A stretch of DNA of 64,000 bases. Source: Luscinia megarhynchos (lineage: Eukaryota; Chordata; Aves; Passeriformes; Turdidae). Position 1 is the first letter of the stretch. Each line of letters opens with the position of its first letter. Shown in pieces: positions 14,619 to 31,709 of the stretch. Made by a program: the position numbers and the translations under genes. The stretch is taken from the NCBI GenBank assembly GCA_034336665.1, contig CM067592.1, positions 36,273,889 through 36,337,888 on the forward strand. The letters run 5' to 3'. Under the pieces are notes generated by a model. The model was not told the DNA's origin, ran no database searches, and saw only the letters and a list, made by a program, of their open reading frames with translations.

Positions 14619-16652
14619 TGCTCTGTCATATGATAATTTTTCTGTTTCTGTAAGATAAAAAGCATCTTCTCAAATATACAATATGCCATCCTCACAGGAC
14701 AGAGCTGTCAGCATTTTTACTGCCTTTCCAGGGAAAGAGCCTGCTGGAAAGACGATCAGCCTCTGCTTCTCCCTGTCAGTTTCTTCCCAGATTGCTATTA
14801 TTTTAAATTGCGTTTTGTATTAATTGATTTTCTAATTCTGTTGTTGAGAAGAATTACAGTCCAATCACTTCATATATTAAACCACCAGAAGAAACTCAAA
14901 TGACAACAGAATTATTACCAGTGATTTCAGTATATATAGCACACACTGGACTTTGGGTTGGTGCCTGTATCATGTTAAAGCATCATCCCAGAGCCTGGAA
15001 TATTGGAAAACATTTCAATTCCAGTCCTCACTCTGTTCAGATGTGATTGTGTGTAGACCGTAGTGGGAACCAAATTTTATATCCATTATACAGCTGTGTA
15101 TACTAACACATCTTGGCTAGAGAAGCCTTGATGAGGCAATGTCCTTTTTGCATCATTGGTAAAGCTTATGGAAAAAGGATTCTGGGCCTGAAGGCATGTT
15201 AAGATTCATAAGTACATTCCTCAGGGAAGGGACATCTAAGGCATGAGTGATTTCTTTTGCCTCTAAGATCCACAGAGCCTAAAATCCACAGGGAAAAGTC
15301 CCTGAACTTGGAAGACTGCAATCCGTTCTGCCCTACTCCTTGTCCCCCCATGTGAATTTTATTATAGTAGCAATTCATTTTTCAAGACCCAGGATTGCGG
15401 TATCACAAGTAAAGCAGTGTTTCTTCCAACAGTCATCCTCTAGGCTCTTCTTCACACATGCATACATACAATAAAAGAAAAGTGGACAGAATTGTCCCTG
15501 TTGAAGAAAAAGCTTGAACAAACCATGACTACTGCAGCTCAAAACTCTGTTGGCAGAATGATTGGGTAGAATAAGAGAAACTTATTCTATTTTCATTCTG
15601 GTGAGTGTGGTTGGTTCCATGCTCTATACATTAATTCAGGATAGAAAGTAAAATGACTAGATGGCCAGGAAAAAGGCATTTTTAGTTAAAACATTGCCAC
15701 TACTTTCATGTCTTATCTTCCATTGTACTAAATCTAGGTATTGTTAAAATCCAGAGGTACAGAGCCCAGACAGCATTTTCTGTGAAGAATAAATTGTGAA
15801 TGTTGGTAACTTGCCATCTTTCTCTTGTGGTTTTAGAAATATTTTTTGAATTAGTATAGTGCAACCACTGTACCTCTTGACTACAGAGTCTATTAGTGGT
15901 TTATTGTCAATTATAATTATTCCTCATTTAATTGGTGTCAGAACTTGGTTTTTTTTGTACATGGAATTGTTTTCTTCTTCATAAAATGTAGTTTATAAGG
16001 AGAATTCAGAAACTGCCTATGTGTGACAGTTAAATTAGTATTATTTGATTATACAACAAGTCAAGCCTCCTATTTGATCCAGCAACACCCCAGAATTCTT
16101 CTGTGCATCTGCTTTCCTCCATGTCTATCACTTTAGCATTTGACCTTCACTTACTTACACATATGCCTAATCTTTGTCATGTGAGTAGATTTACAGAATT
16201 TCACAGAAGTTTCTGGCTGAAGTCTCAACCAGTCTTATTCTGGTCCAAGGACATTCTCTCATGTAAATCTACCTAATGTACAGCACACCACTGGGACTCA
16301 CATCAGCAGTATACAAAGAATGCATCCATATGACCACTATGTATTTTAAACCAGGAGAGCTTTATTTTAAAGAACTAACAAGAAAGGTAAATACCAGCAG
16401 GATACTAGGGATTGCTTGAGTTAAATGCTCAAGGATACAAACCAGCTGTGTACTGGTATATTTTTGGGATGAGATCAGTTTATTTGTTCTGTGTTTGGAA
16501 AACACTTGTCACAGTGAAAGCATGAGTATTCATACATTCTCTTAAAAGAAAAGTGTTTGTTTGGGATAACATGTGGCAGGAGAATGAAAATTGTACTGCC
16601 GTTATTTAATTGCACTTCAGGATTGCATCTGCATTTCTAAAAGAGTTATTAA

Positions 16653-20331
<3,679 letters not shown>

Positions 20332-23300
20332 TAATAAGAAATAAGCTAGGTCTTGTTCAGTCTTCTTACCACATTGCAGACTGATTCTGCTTTTGTACTT
20401 AACCATATGTCTGTCAGGTAATTTAGAGCCTAGCACATGGAGATCCTGGTTCTGAATTAAAAGGTTTTGGAAAACTTGGAAAGTCAACCAGAGTAGTGTG
20501 TCGAGTTTTGTTGTTTATATATGTTGGGTTTAGCTTCTAAATCACAGAAAGGTCTTTTTCTCTGGGCAAAATTGTGTATGTTTGCTTGGCATAAGCAAAG
20601 AAGAAGCAGGAGATGAAAAGGAAGACTGGTAATCAAATTTGGCCAACTCTTTGAAACTATTAAAATATGTTCTTAAATACTGCTAAGAAAAATGGAAATG
20701 GTTACTTTGGGGAGCAGTTGTATACTGTACCAGTTAATCAGAAGAAAAATAAGTACTGGGCAGTAGCAGTGACCAGTTATTTTACTGAAGAAGAGATTAG
20801 GTATGAAGTTGTTGCATACTCAGCACCTGAAAGCTTTTCCTGCCTTAAGTCTGGGCTTTAGTCCTACTTCTTAATGTTGAAGAGCCATTATGCAGAGAGT
20901 AAAAGTAACCCATTGCTCTTTTTCATTCTGTTTTCCCTGAGCTTAGTTGCCATTAAGTGATATCTGAATTTTGTGAAGACCTTCTGAGATTGCTGAGATA
21001 AACAAACCGTGTGCATTAATGTTGTTGTTGACGTAGTCTTTGTGCTTTGTGGAAGTCATGTAGTTGACACCATTTGCTGTTGCTATCATGTTTGTAATTT
21101 TGTGATTGGAACTGAACCTGTCCAGTGTTTGTGGCTTGGGGCAGGCAATCCATGACCAAGTGATAATTTACAAACCCTAGAGTTTATCCAGCAACGTAAA
21201 CTCATCATCTTTAAGCACAGGTTTTGTATCTGCCTCTCTATTCCTTATTTCTTATTCCTTTTTGGTTATTACTTTCTTAGCCACTCAGTTTGGATTGTCT
21301 TAATAGAGGAACGTGTGACCTCACCATCCTTATTGGTGGGATTCCTGGGAAGAGATTGTCTCTACATCTGGCTGAGGCTGGACAGAGTGTAGAGGAAGCT
21401 ACACTTTTGAAAATTATTGCTGAATGATGATTCACTTAAAAGCTCATAAGTAACAACCTCCCCTGTTAATTTTCTTTCCTTTCAAAGCACGCCTAGTATT
21501 TATTAAATATATTATCCAGATTCCTCTTATATATTCTTATTTTGGAAACTGGTACTTGGAATTATTTGATCAACATAAAGTAAGAATGACTGCATCTCAG
21601 GGCTTGAAAAAAATATACAGGATGGTAATAGATTCCTCTGTGTTTTAAAGGACACCAGTGAGCAGAGGCTAAGTTTCTTGATTTTGCATCTGATTTTGCA
21701 TATTGCATTTTTGCACCATTTGTTGGGACTGAAGTTGTGTCTCTGTTCCATACTTTAGTGTTTACCATGTTAGTCATTACACTTAAGAATGAAGGTATAT
21801 GCAAAAAATGTGTTTCCAAAGGTTGTTACAGTTAGAGGCAGCATTTTTGAATGTACACTTTGCTTATTTTTTAACAAAAAGTAGTAACTGCTGCATAAAA
21901 ACTATCTGCAAAAGGGGGTAGGAGCTCAGTAGTCATATGGCTTTCCTGGGGCCTGGCATTTGATAGTGCACAGACTCTGGCATCAGTGTACGTGCTCACA
22001 TACCTCTGGGTTTAATCCTTGGGTCTTGCACATGAGTACTCAAGGAAGCAAAGTTTCTGCCCACTGAAACACAAATTTAAAACAACACCCATGACCTGGA
22101 AACTGCAGGAGCTCAGGAAATTCTGGGTAACCTGGATAGTCCTTGAGCTCCTCTCAAGGACCTAATTTAAGGGGTACATTGTGTTTTCCACTGTCCCTCA
22201 TACAGAATCACTATTCTTTCCTTCTTCTCTCCCTTCTCTTCACTTATTCTTGAGGTGAAGGAGGGCTTCTGCAAGGTCCAGGGTGTAAGGAAGGAGAACA
22301 AAGAGGTAATAGGGTGAAGAGGATGCAATCATTGATGTAAGAGAGGGAACAAAACAGGTGGGAAAGGTAATTGTAGAGAGGTGTTAGTGAAAGACAGAAA
22401 TGTGAATGAAGAGAGAAAGAGGTAAACAAGTGTCAAAGGGGATAATGTAAAATAAATGCCCCATCCAAACTGGTGGCATAAGCTTGCAGAGTGATGGGTG
22501 GATATGAAACTTCAAGTTGGGAAGTTGCTTGTTCTACACAGTGAGAAAAACAAGAAGGATAACTTCTCTGGTGCCTCTAATTAGTGCAGAGGAGGGACAG
22601 AACCACAGCCGGCCATGCCGTCATATTTCACAGCTGATAAAAGTTGGAAGTATCAGTTGAGCCTGTGAAGTTTTGGCCTGCTCTTTCTGGGACATATCTG
22701 GGCTGGTCAGAAGATGGTCATGAAAAAATCAAGGCAATTATGAATTCCCAGATGCTTGCCTGGAGAATTGCATCCTTGGCAGGCCTAAATCAGTGATAAC
22801 ACTGGAATGGCATTGACGTACCATACCTAATTGCTTATAGCAGGCTAAGTCTTTTTAACTGCTCAGGCTTAATCACTCACGGAGAAGTAAATCATCCCCC
22901 ACCCTGACAGCTTTATCATCATCTCATTGGAGAGATTTATACAATTCCAAAGAGTTCTGCAAGAAACAGTTCGTCATTTGTGGGTTTTAATACACTGGAA
23001 TTTTTTTTTTTGAGCTTGCCACTCAGTCATGATGTTAGATTTGCCCAAGATGATTATTTATAGCTTGCTTCTGTAAGATAAGGATGATCCCAAGTCATTG
23101 TGCACTGTTAGATTGTTAATGACATTCTGCATTGAATCAGTTCATCTGTTAAGAGATGCTTCAGGGAAGAGGGGGAAGAGAAGTAACCCTTGGACTGGGA
23201 ATACATGTGATGTGTGGCCCTGATTGCACAAGCTTTCATTTTTTCTCCCCCTTTTTTTTGTCTTTTTCATCATGCAGGAATCTTGTGGGTGCGGGAAGTC

Positions 23301-26300
23301 CTGATGTACATATTAGCATCCAATGTAATTGGAATAGGTTTTGATAGTCAGACCAGATGAGCCTGGGGATATGAAGAAACTGTGATGGCTTTTCTTACCC
23401 AGAGGTCCTCTACACCCCAGGCCAAAGTTAAACAACTGTCAAGTAATTGGTTTGGTCTGTGAGCCAAACAGCTCCAGCAACACTGCTGCACTGCAATCCT
23501 TATAGCACAAAAGATCCTTTCACAAAGTTATTTACTTGCACAGCTTAGCTCTCAAGTTTATTAGGGGCTTTTATTTGTTTTGTTGATATCTGGTGTTTGT
23601 TGTCTGATTTCCTACCCCCACAGGTCAGGGTTTCCTGTCTTACTCTAAGATACCAAGGTAAAGCTTTAAAGTAGCTTTCACTGCTTTTAAGTGTTGACAC
23701 TGAAGCCTGGGAAGAATTACATAGTTGTTATTTGTTCTTGCATTCAAAGGTAATATATCAGGGAGGACCTTTTCAGGCTTCCAGTTCAGGTTTGCAAGTG
23801 ATTGCCTAGTACTTGGTCTTAAAATAATTTCAACATTTCTTGATTATAGGCAAAAAGGTTGAAAAAAAAGTAGAAGTCATCTTATCCCAGTATTTGGAAA
23901 AACTTAATACTTTATGCTTTAAATATCCAGCCTGGTCAGCCAACTACAGGCTAGAGCCAAGGTTTCAGATGAAACTGTGATCTCACCAGACTAAGCAAGA
24001 GCTTTACCATTAACTTCATTAGGAGCAGAGTTTCACTCTTCCCGATTTTTATGCTTGTCCAGTGCAGGATAGACATTCTGTTTCTTATTTAGATTTACAG
24101 AGCTCAGTTTTGTAATCCCTATTTAGCTATTGTATAACCTACTTGCCTTTATGTAACAGCACAAGAACAGCAGAGAAAATATGGGCTCCTTTTCTCAGCT
24201 TGCACAAACCACTCAAGACTTTGTCAAAAGTCTGGGCCAAGTGAGGGTTTTGTCTTCCTTTAGCCTTAATTTGCCTTAAAACTACAGAGAGGTTCACAAA
24301 TTAGTTTCCTTCACTTCTGGCACAGATCAGGAAGACGACCAAGAGGATGTTTCAGTATAAATTTCAGTTATTCCATTTCTCTTTAAAATCTTCTCCACAT
24401 TTGGTACTGTTTTGCTATTTTAAGAGAGCACGGCATGTCAGATTAGAAGAGACATAGGTTACTAAATCTTTCACTCTTGAAGGAAGCCACACAGTAGGTG
24501 TTAAGGGTAGGAGCAGCAAGAATCTGAGACATCATCATACTGCAGGGAAAACACCAAAGCTCACTAGTACTTAACTCCTTCATATAAGACAGCAAGCCCC
24601 CCAAAATTCTTATCTGCCAGGGAAAAGGAGAATATTTCAACAGTGTCCTAAGCATCTAAAGAGAAACTATGCATGGCAAAAGTTCCTGAGAGATCTTAGG
24701 AAGTTGGTCACACCTGACACGTGGCAAAGATGTGACAGCAATCAACATCAGACATTTCTGTGAAAATCACCTTCTGAACTGACAAACTGTAGAAAGCTAT
24801 GTGGGCCCAAGCCAGCTGCACCAGCCTGTGGCATAGCTTGCTTTTGGTGATGCTACTCAGAGCACATCTGGCCATGTTGCCTGTCCTCAGCTCCTTAGAG
24901 CAGTGCGGGAACCAAAGATGATCCAGAATCAAATCATATGACAAGAGGGAAAACAAAAAGGCAGCTCCTGAAAAAATACTTTAGTTGAATAAGTTAATGA
25001 GGTGCAGCCTGCAAAATGCTGCCAGGCTTCTTCTGAAATACATCTCAGGTATAGAACTGGTTTCTGAAGATTGGATTGCTAACTCCTGAATCCCTCCTGT
25101 CCTGTCATGCATCCCCTTCTCTCAAAGTGGATGCTGCAAATAAGTAGAATCCTGTGTTGCTAGTGCTTTTCCCCAAAGGCTGCACAACAGCTTCTCTGTC
25201 CTGATTTTTTTAAAAAAATCCAGCAACCTGAATTAACTAATGAGCAATAGACACCTACTTGATCACATTATTCTACTCTCTTTCCAGCCTTTAAATCTCA
25301 ATTTTACTTGGAGAAACTACTCCTGTCCCCTGCCAGAGGGTTAAAGAAGGCCTACTGTCAGGAAATAAGTGTCTTCATTTTTTCCCCTTTGAAGTGGCCT
25401 CCTCCAATGACCTTCTGTGTGCGAAAAAACAATTTTTATATCTCTTTCTGGTACAGACATTGCTAGAACTGTGAGTGGTATTTTCCAAATCAGATTTTTC
25501 CCTTTCTTGGATTAGAGGTACCTCCCAGCCTCTAATGAGAACGTGCTGCACAGTACATCTAAACTCGCATAGCCTGTGTCACTGGCACATGTTTACTGTA
25601 TTGTCAGACAATGCCCTGGGCCACTCTCTTTTCTAGTCCTTCCAAATGAAGAACATCCCTTTTTTTCCCTAAGTTTTTGGTTTCAGTCCCTCAGTGAATG
25701 ACTTTGCAATTCATACTGGCACATTTTGTACCTCTAGTGGTTGAGAAAGACTGATGTTTCTCTCTTATTTTTATTGTTTCTTTGGGGGCTGGTTGTTTAG
25801 TTTTGGTTTAGTTTTTGTTTTTTGTTTTTTTTTTAAATTAGAATTCAGGTCTTGTCTAAACTGGTGTAAAGAACTAAAGAAACAGAATCAGGCTACCAAA
25901 ATGTAAACTGATGGATTGAGAAAGGTTTCCTAGATTTTTATAGCTTTGCTTCCTAATGTTCCATTGATAATTTCTGTTTAATGCAAACATTAAGTATTCT
26001 GTGACGTTTGTCTTTTTAAAAAATAGAGTTCCCATGCACTTTCACTTAAGACAGGAAAAGTTATTAAACTCCTTAAACTTCCAGAGAAACTAATGGTTAC
26101 GCAATTTGCCATTCCAGGGCTATTATAAAAATGCATAGACTTTGGACCTTCTTGTTGCATAAAAAAGTGAACAACCCTTCTGAGAAACCATTTTGACATT
26201 TGTGAGAGTTAAAGTCCTCAGCAAACAGTTCTTATTCTGATTTTGCTGTTCCTTAGCAAGGCAAAAATAGCAGTTTGAAGAACAGTGAAATAATATTAGA

Positions 26301-29141
26301 ATTGAAGGAGTGAAAGAGCATCTTGCCCACTAGCCACACCCTCCCTTCATGTATGAATCTAATGTTGTAGACTGCTGTATTTCTGGAAACTGCATGATAC
26401 ACTTTCTGGTGACACTCTGCAAAATATTTTCCAAAAGATAAGGCTAGTAAAATAATCACCAGAGAGTGATCTCGCTTAAGCTATTTCCAGTACCTAATGC
26501 CTATTTGCAAGGAGAATTAATGCATGACAGCAAGGGGCTAAAAAAAGAAAAGGCTGGTTTATCATTATTTGGGCTGTAACTAGCCAGGCAAACACCATGA
26601 TACAAATGTTTACAGTGAGGAACAAGTGTCTGTCTATTCTGAGAGGGCAATAGCAGCAAACACCTGCAGGTCTCAGCTGTCACTACAGAGATGAATACCT
26701 GTGTGTGGGAGTTTGGAGGAGGCTGCACTAAAGAAAACAAGAAAGAGTTACTGGGAAGTCAAGCAGCTTGTCAAGGCATTCTCGTAGGTGTGTGTATTGA
26801 ATTGTCACAGTTTGAAGGCACAGTTTGAAGGCTTTTTATTAGCTGCTATTTTTGCATCCATTGCTCAAAAGGAAATTATCTGCTTCCCTACATGGACTTC
26901 TCGGCTTTCCTCCTCCGTCAGAGGCTCATTGCATCATGTGTAGTGCTGGGGAGGACAGAGGGTTCCAGCAGCCCTGGAGGACGTGCACAGATGATTTCAT
27001 GCAACTGGAAACAATACAAGAATAGGCCAGCTTGAGAGATGTAAATCCCAAGTAGCTGCCTTGAAGTCTGTGCAGTAGCTCTGAACTTAAAGTAACATAA
27101 TCACAAGTAGAATTAGGCCAAATAATTTAAAAAGTTTTCCTGAAAGCCACTGCAATGTCAGCATTTAGAAACTGGTATGCACCAGGATATGGCTGATGAC
27201 AAAGGATGAGCACCATGGCTTGATACCTGTTGTTACTTGCCCATGCCAGAGTATATTCTGTGCTGTGCAAGAGGCATGGTCTGTCCCCAGCTTTTACTTA
27301 CACAGCTACTGATTTGATTCCTGGTTGTACTTGGAATTACAGCTGTTTAACTTCCTCAGTTCTCCACAGAAACCTAATTTCAGCTTTGTCTTAAGCAAGA
27401 ACAAGTTCCAACTTCTTTAGTACAGCTGTAGATGTAGTCACTTCCTAAGTGAAGTTTTTTCATCATCTTCACATCAGGGTTATTGGTCATACTTGCACCT
27501 CTGTTTCCATCTGTTTTCACCAATACAGATCCTAAGAGGGGAGTCCAAGAAAATTTTCTTTATTAGCGTTAGAAGAAGGAACATCAGATGTCCAACATAT
27601 GGAGTGTGCTGCATTTAACAGTCAGTTCTTACTAAACTCTGCCTTGCAGGGTTAATGACAGGTTGATAATACAGAAAATCAGACTTCTAACTGGGGGGTT
27701 GTGACATATTGCACTTGGCTAGATTTAAGCCCCCTTTTGCTTTAAATGTGCAAAGACAGCTTCATGGCTCCTGGAGTACATTCTCCTCCAGTCTGTCAGA
27801 TCAAAGAGGGTGGAAACAAAAACCCAATAGCTAGGTTGAAACATTAAGCTGATTAAAAGACACACTAAACCAAAGCGACCTTGTTGCTGTGACCAGTTAC
27901 TTGATTATCCATTGAATTTCAGTGCCTAATTTTCCTTTTTCAATCCACTAGCATTAGATTTATACCAACGTGGTTCTCATGCAGCATGTCAAGAAATAAG
28001 CTCACCTTGAGAAAAAAGTCCAAGCCAGCAGGTAGTACCTAGAAACATATGTTATCCCTTTGAACTACATTATAGCTAAAAGTGTTGAATGTGTGTCAAT
28101 CAAAATATTAAAGTGTTTTGAAATTTTCAAACGGAAAATTTTCCTCTATTTGCTTCTGTTTAAAGCTTTGAGAATTTAGTATTTAGTTCCATACTGGTTA
28201 TGGAACAGATATTACAGTTTTCAAGTGGCTGTAAGTTTTGGATTTCCCACCCTATTGTTATAGCATTTTAATGGAGTGCTTTTCAGCTGGTTACTCCTGC
28301 AGTATGCAGTTGGTAAGAGCCATAGGATCCACATGCACGCCTATAGGATAACAGGAAGTTTACACAGTCATCGTCACCAGTGGCTGACACAAGCTTTTCT
28401 GCTGAGGGGCTCTTAGCACAGATGTTCATTAACTTAAAAAGTCCTTTTAAAATTATACATACAAAACTGAATCATTCTCAAAAATAACCACACATATGGA
28501 TATAAATTGCAGGAAAGCAATGATTCACACATTGAAATTAGCCTTAGGAACTGCAATTTGGAGAGCTTTGCAGAACTCTGATCGTAATCGCCTCATTCCA
28601 TTAAGCAGCAGCAGAGCTGTACAAAGCTATTTTTTGCAGGTGCTGAAACGATTTAACTGTTGTTTAGATGATTAGCACATAAGAGTGCCATGTCCTCAAT
28701 CCCATCCCCGTTCACAATTTGCTGGATTGTACTTGAAATATTGGTGGAGGCTATTTCCATTGACTTTACTAGAGCCAATGTTTTGTACAGGGTATTAAAA
28801 AGTGAAAAGCTTATGGGCAACTTTTTCTAGGCATAGAGAATTTATTAACCAATTTCTGGGTCTTTTTCTTCCAGGGCCAGGTCTTTGTGCAGACTAACGG
28901 TGCCTTTTAGTAATTATGGGGAGGAACCATGTGTAAATATCTGGAGATACCGTACTGCAGTGCTACAGATTGTCACTTTTGGCAGGCAGTCTGCAAAGCA
29001 ATTTACAGAATTCCAAAGGTTAGCAGTTGAAACTGTTGACTTTTTGATGTGTGATGTGCACAGTGTGAGGGAAAGATGATGCGGGAAGGAAATGCGTGGA
29101 AGATCTGTGGGAGCAGAGGGAGACAGTGGGATGGCATCTCC

Positions 29142-29193
29142 CGGTCCCGGTGCCGCGGGCGCTGGCGCGGAGCGCTCGGTGGCGGGGACAGCG
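29142..29193. promoter_or_regulatory. Dense CpG cluster (candidate cryptic promoter or mini CpG island)
   Basis: Eleven CpG dinucleotides fall within 52 bp (29142, 29148, 29154, 29156, 29160, 29166, 29168, 29173, 29177, 29183 and 29192). The surrounding tens of kilobases are strongly CpG-depleted. The core resembles promoter DNA (ccggtcccgg, gccgcggg, tggcgggg). Open frames run across it on both strands but show no recognisable protein. It may be an unmethylated regulatory element or a young GC-rich insertion. Confidence 0.35.
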
Positions 29194-31491
29194 GGAGAGG
29201 CCACCCAGAGGGAGCAGCCCTGGACGGGAATCCTCCTTTGATGTCTGGTCACTGAATCAGCTCCCTGCAGAGTCTTTGCAGCCTTCCAGCTGGAAGGTTT
29301 TCTTATGCAAATAGCCTCCCTCCTTGCACTAAAGGAAGCAGTTGCTAGGCAGTTTTCCTAAATATGCATTTTTTTTACCCTGGGCTTGACGAACAATTGG
29401 CACTGTTTTGGCCCACAGAACTCAGGAAGCACGGGAAGGAAGGATTAGACAATTAGACTCTGAAGTGGTACGTGTAATAGGATGGATCAAGAGGATGAGA
29501 GGACAGCACCAGCTAGTAATAGAGCCGAGGCTACAAATCTGGCTCTGCAGAGCCGTGTGTGCATAGCAGAGAGCTGCTGATGGTGATGGAAATGAGGAAG
29601 AACTGCGTGGCACTGCAGATCGTCTCCATCTTCATTGCTCTCTGCTCCTTTTTCTGTCCAACGGAACGTGTGTCCACTCTAACACGGAGTGGAAGGGAAG
29701 TCAGTAGCAAAGATTTAATCAGAGGCTGTTGGCATCAGTGACAGAGAACATGCAGAGAATCTGTGGTTACCTATGTAGCTGTAACACGTATGCCTTTGTG
29801 AAATGTTTTCAATACCAGATGTCATGAACAGTGGTGAAGTTTTTGACATCTTGTCAGGAACAGCTCTCCCAGCTTCCCAGAAGGTGAGGACTCCAGAAAT
29901 AAACTGATACTGCATCTTACAGTCTCAGGAACTTTGTAATTAGACTTCAGAGATAATTTGGTTTTGAATAAATCTAGTCTTACATAAAATGGAGCCAAAA
30001 CATATATAAAATGCTGTCAAGCTTCTAGCTGTCCTATCTTTAGGTAAAGATGAAGGCCTGATTTAAGGTGCATGACAGAATATGCATCTTCTATCAAGAA
30101 CAGATATAAAAGAATTAGAAAAAATTTTGGTGACTCAAGTAGTTTCATCTCCATCAGTTGGGTAAACAACCCCCAAAAGAAAAACCATATGAGTGGGAAG
30201 AAACTGCATTCTTTCCAGTATAGTGAAATGCTTTCAGGAAAAAATCTAGCTTAATACCCTGGAATTTGCTTTCAAAAGTAACTATTTATTTGCCCTTAAA
30301 AATATTCTTGCAACACTGCTGTCCAGCCCATGAGGATTTGAAGAGCTTACATTAAATTTGATGTACAACCAGTTCTTATTTCTCTTCCACAGTTCATTTC
30401 ATCCAGGGCTTGATATTGCAAAGTGGTGTCTCAGATGTTTGGGGCTGGGAACAGGGTCAGACCCATTGAAATGATCAGATAGAGCTACCAACACTGAAAG
30501 CTGATGCAAATGAAATTTCAAAACTACTCCCTTATTTAGTCTTATACTTGTTTTGATCTCCAGAGAAGTATAACATTTATGTTATCTGTCTTCAAGCTAT
30601 TTCCCAATGCTTTGGAAGAGGCTTAAATTGCAGAAATCCATGATTTTTAAGCCTTGTCAAACTACATATCAGTCCTCTTTTCCACGTAGCTGTGTTCAAG
30701 CTTTTCTGACTCCTGGAAGTGAACATTGTAGAATGAATGTCACTCTAGTTATTCACATCACACACTTAGAAGCCAGGACTTTAAAGGAAGAGCTATAGAG
30801 ACTTTTGATAATAAGCGTGTAAGGCTGCAGATCTACATCTACAAAAATATTGTTTCTGTGAAATAAAGAAGTACACATTAAAAATGAAACAGAATTAAAG
30901 CCACTTAGAGGTAGAAGAATCTTGAGACTTCAATGCTGTAAAGCACAAATTATTGGGTCTTTTCTGCTGCTATTGAAAATTACTATGACCTAAGCAGTTA
31001 GTTTTATAGCCTGTACAGTTTCTGTAGAAGACAGAAAGACACTGGTACATATTCAAAGAATGAAAACTTGTCTACCTCCCAGATGAATGAGCAAAGTGGC
31101 ATTGACATTACTGGGGACAGAAATTTTACTTTTATTCTTATTAATTGCAAATTTGTAATGGCTTTATATCTGATTTCACTTCCATGTTCACTGCTGGATC
31201 TACAGGGTGAAAAAATTCCACATACCCTGTGATCCAATTCTTGCATATCACATCATGAAGCAAAAATGTTTTGCTGGAAATATAAACTGAGTTTTTGTAA
31301 ACTGATATGTAAAACGTGATGCAGTCTGAGCCTCCCTTAAGGGATTCTTTTATAACATCATCTAGTCAATTTAAAGGTATGTGTGAAGAGAGTCCTTCAG
31401 ATTATTTTATAGCCCACAAGATTATGTCTCTGTAAATCTGGATTTAATGGTGTACACAGAAATGGAGAAATCTTAACAGAGCAAAAAATTG

Positions 31492-31709
31492 CTCTCTTCT
31501 CTTCTCTTCTCTTCTCTTCTCTTCTCTTCTCTTCTCTTCTCTTCTCTTCTCTTCTCTTCTCTTCTCTTCTCTTCTCTTCTCTTCTCTTCTCTTCTCTTCT
31601 CTTCTCTTCTCTTCTCTTCTCTTCTCTTCTCTTCTCTTCTCTTCTCTTCTCTTCTCTTCTCTTCTCTTCTCTTCTCTTCTCTTCTCTTCTCTTCTCTTCT
31701 CTTCTCTTC
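31492..31709 (+). repeat. (CTCTT)n pentanucleotide microsatellite, ~217 bp
   Basis: About 43 essentially perfect tandem copies of CTCTT, ending in ttcctca. The + (transcript) strand is pure pyrimidine and the - strand pure purine. Because 5 bp does not divide by 3, the array is open in several frames and creates spurious SLLFS- and REEKR-type open frames. The near-zero divergence points to recent expansion. Confidence 0.98.
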
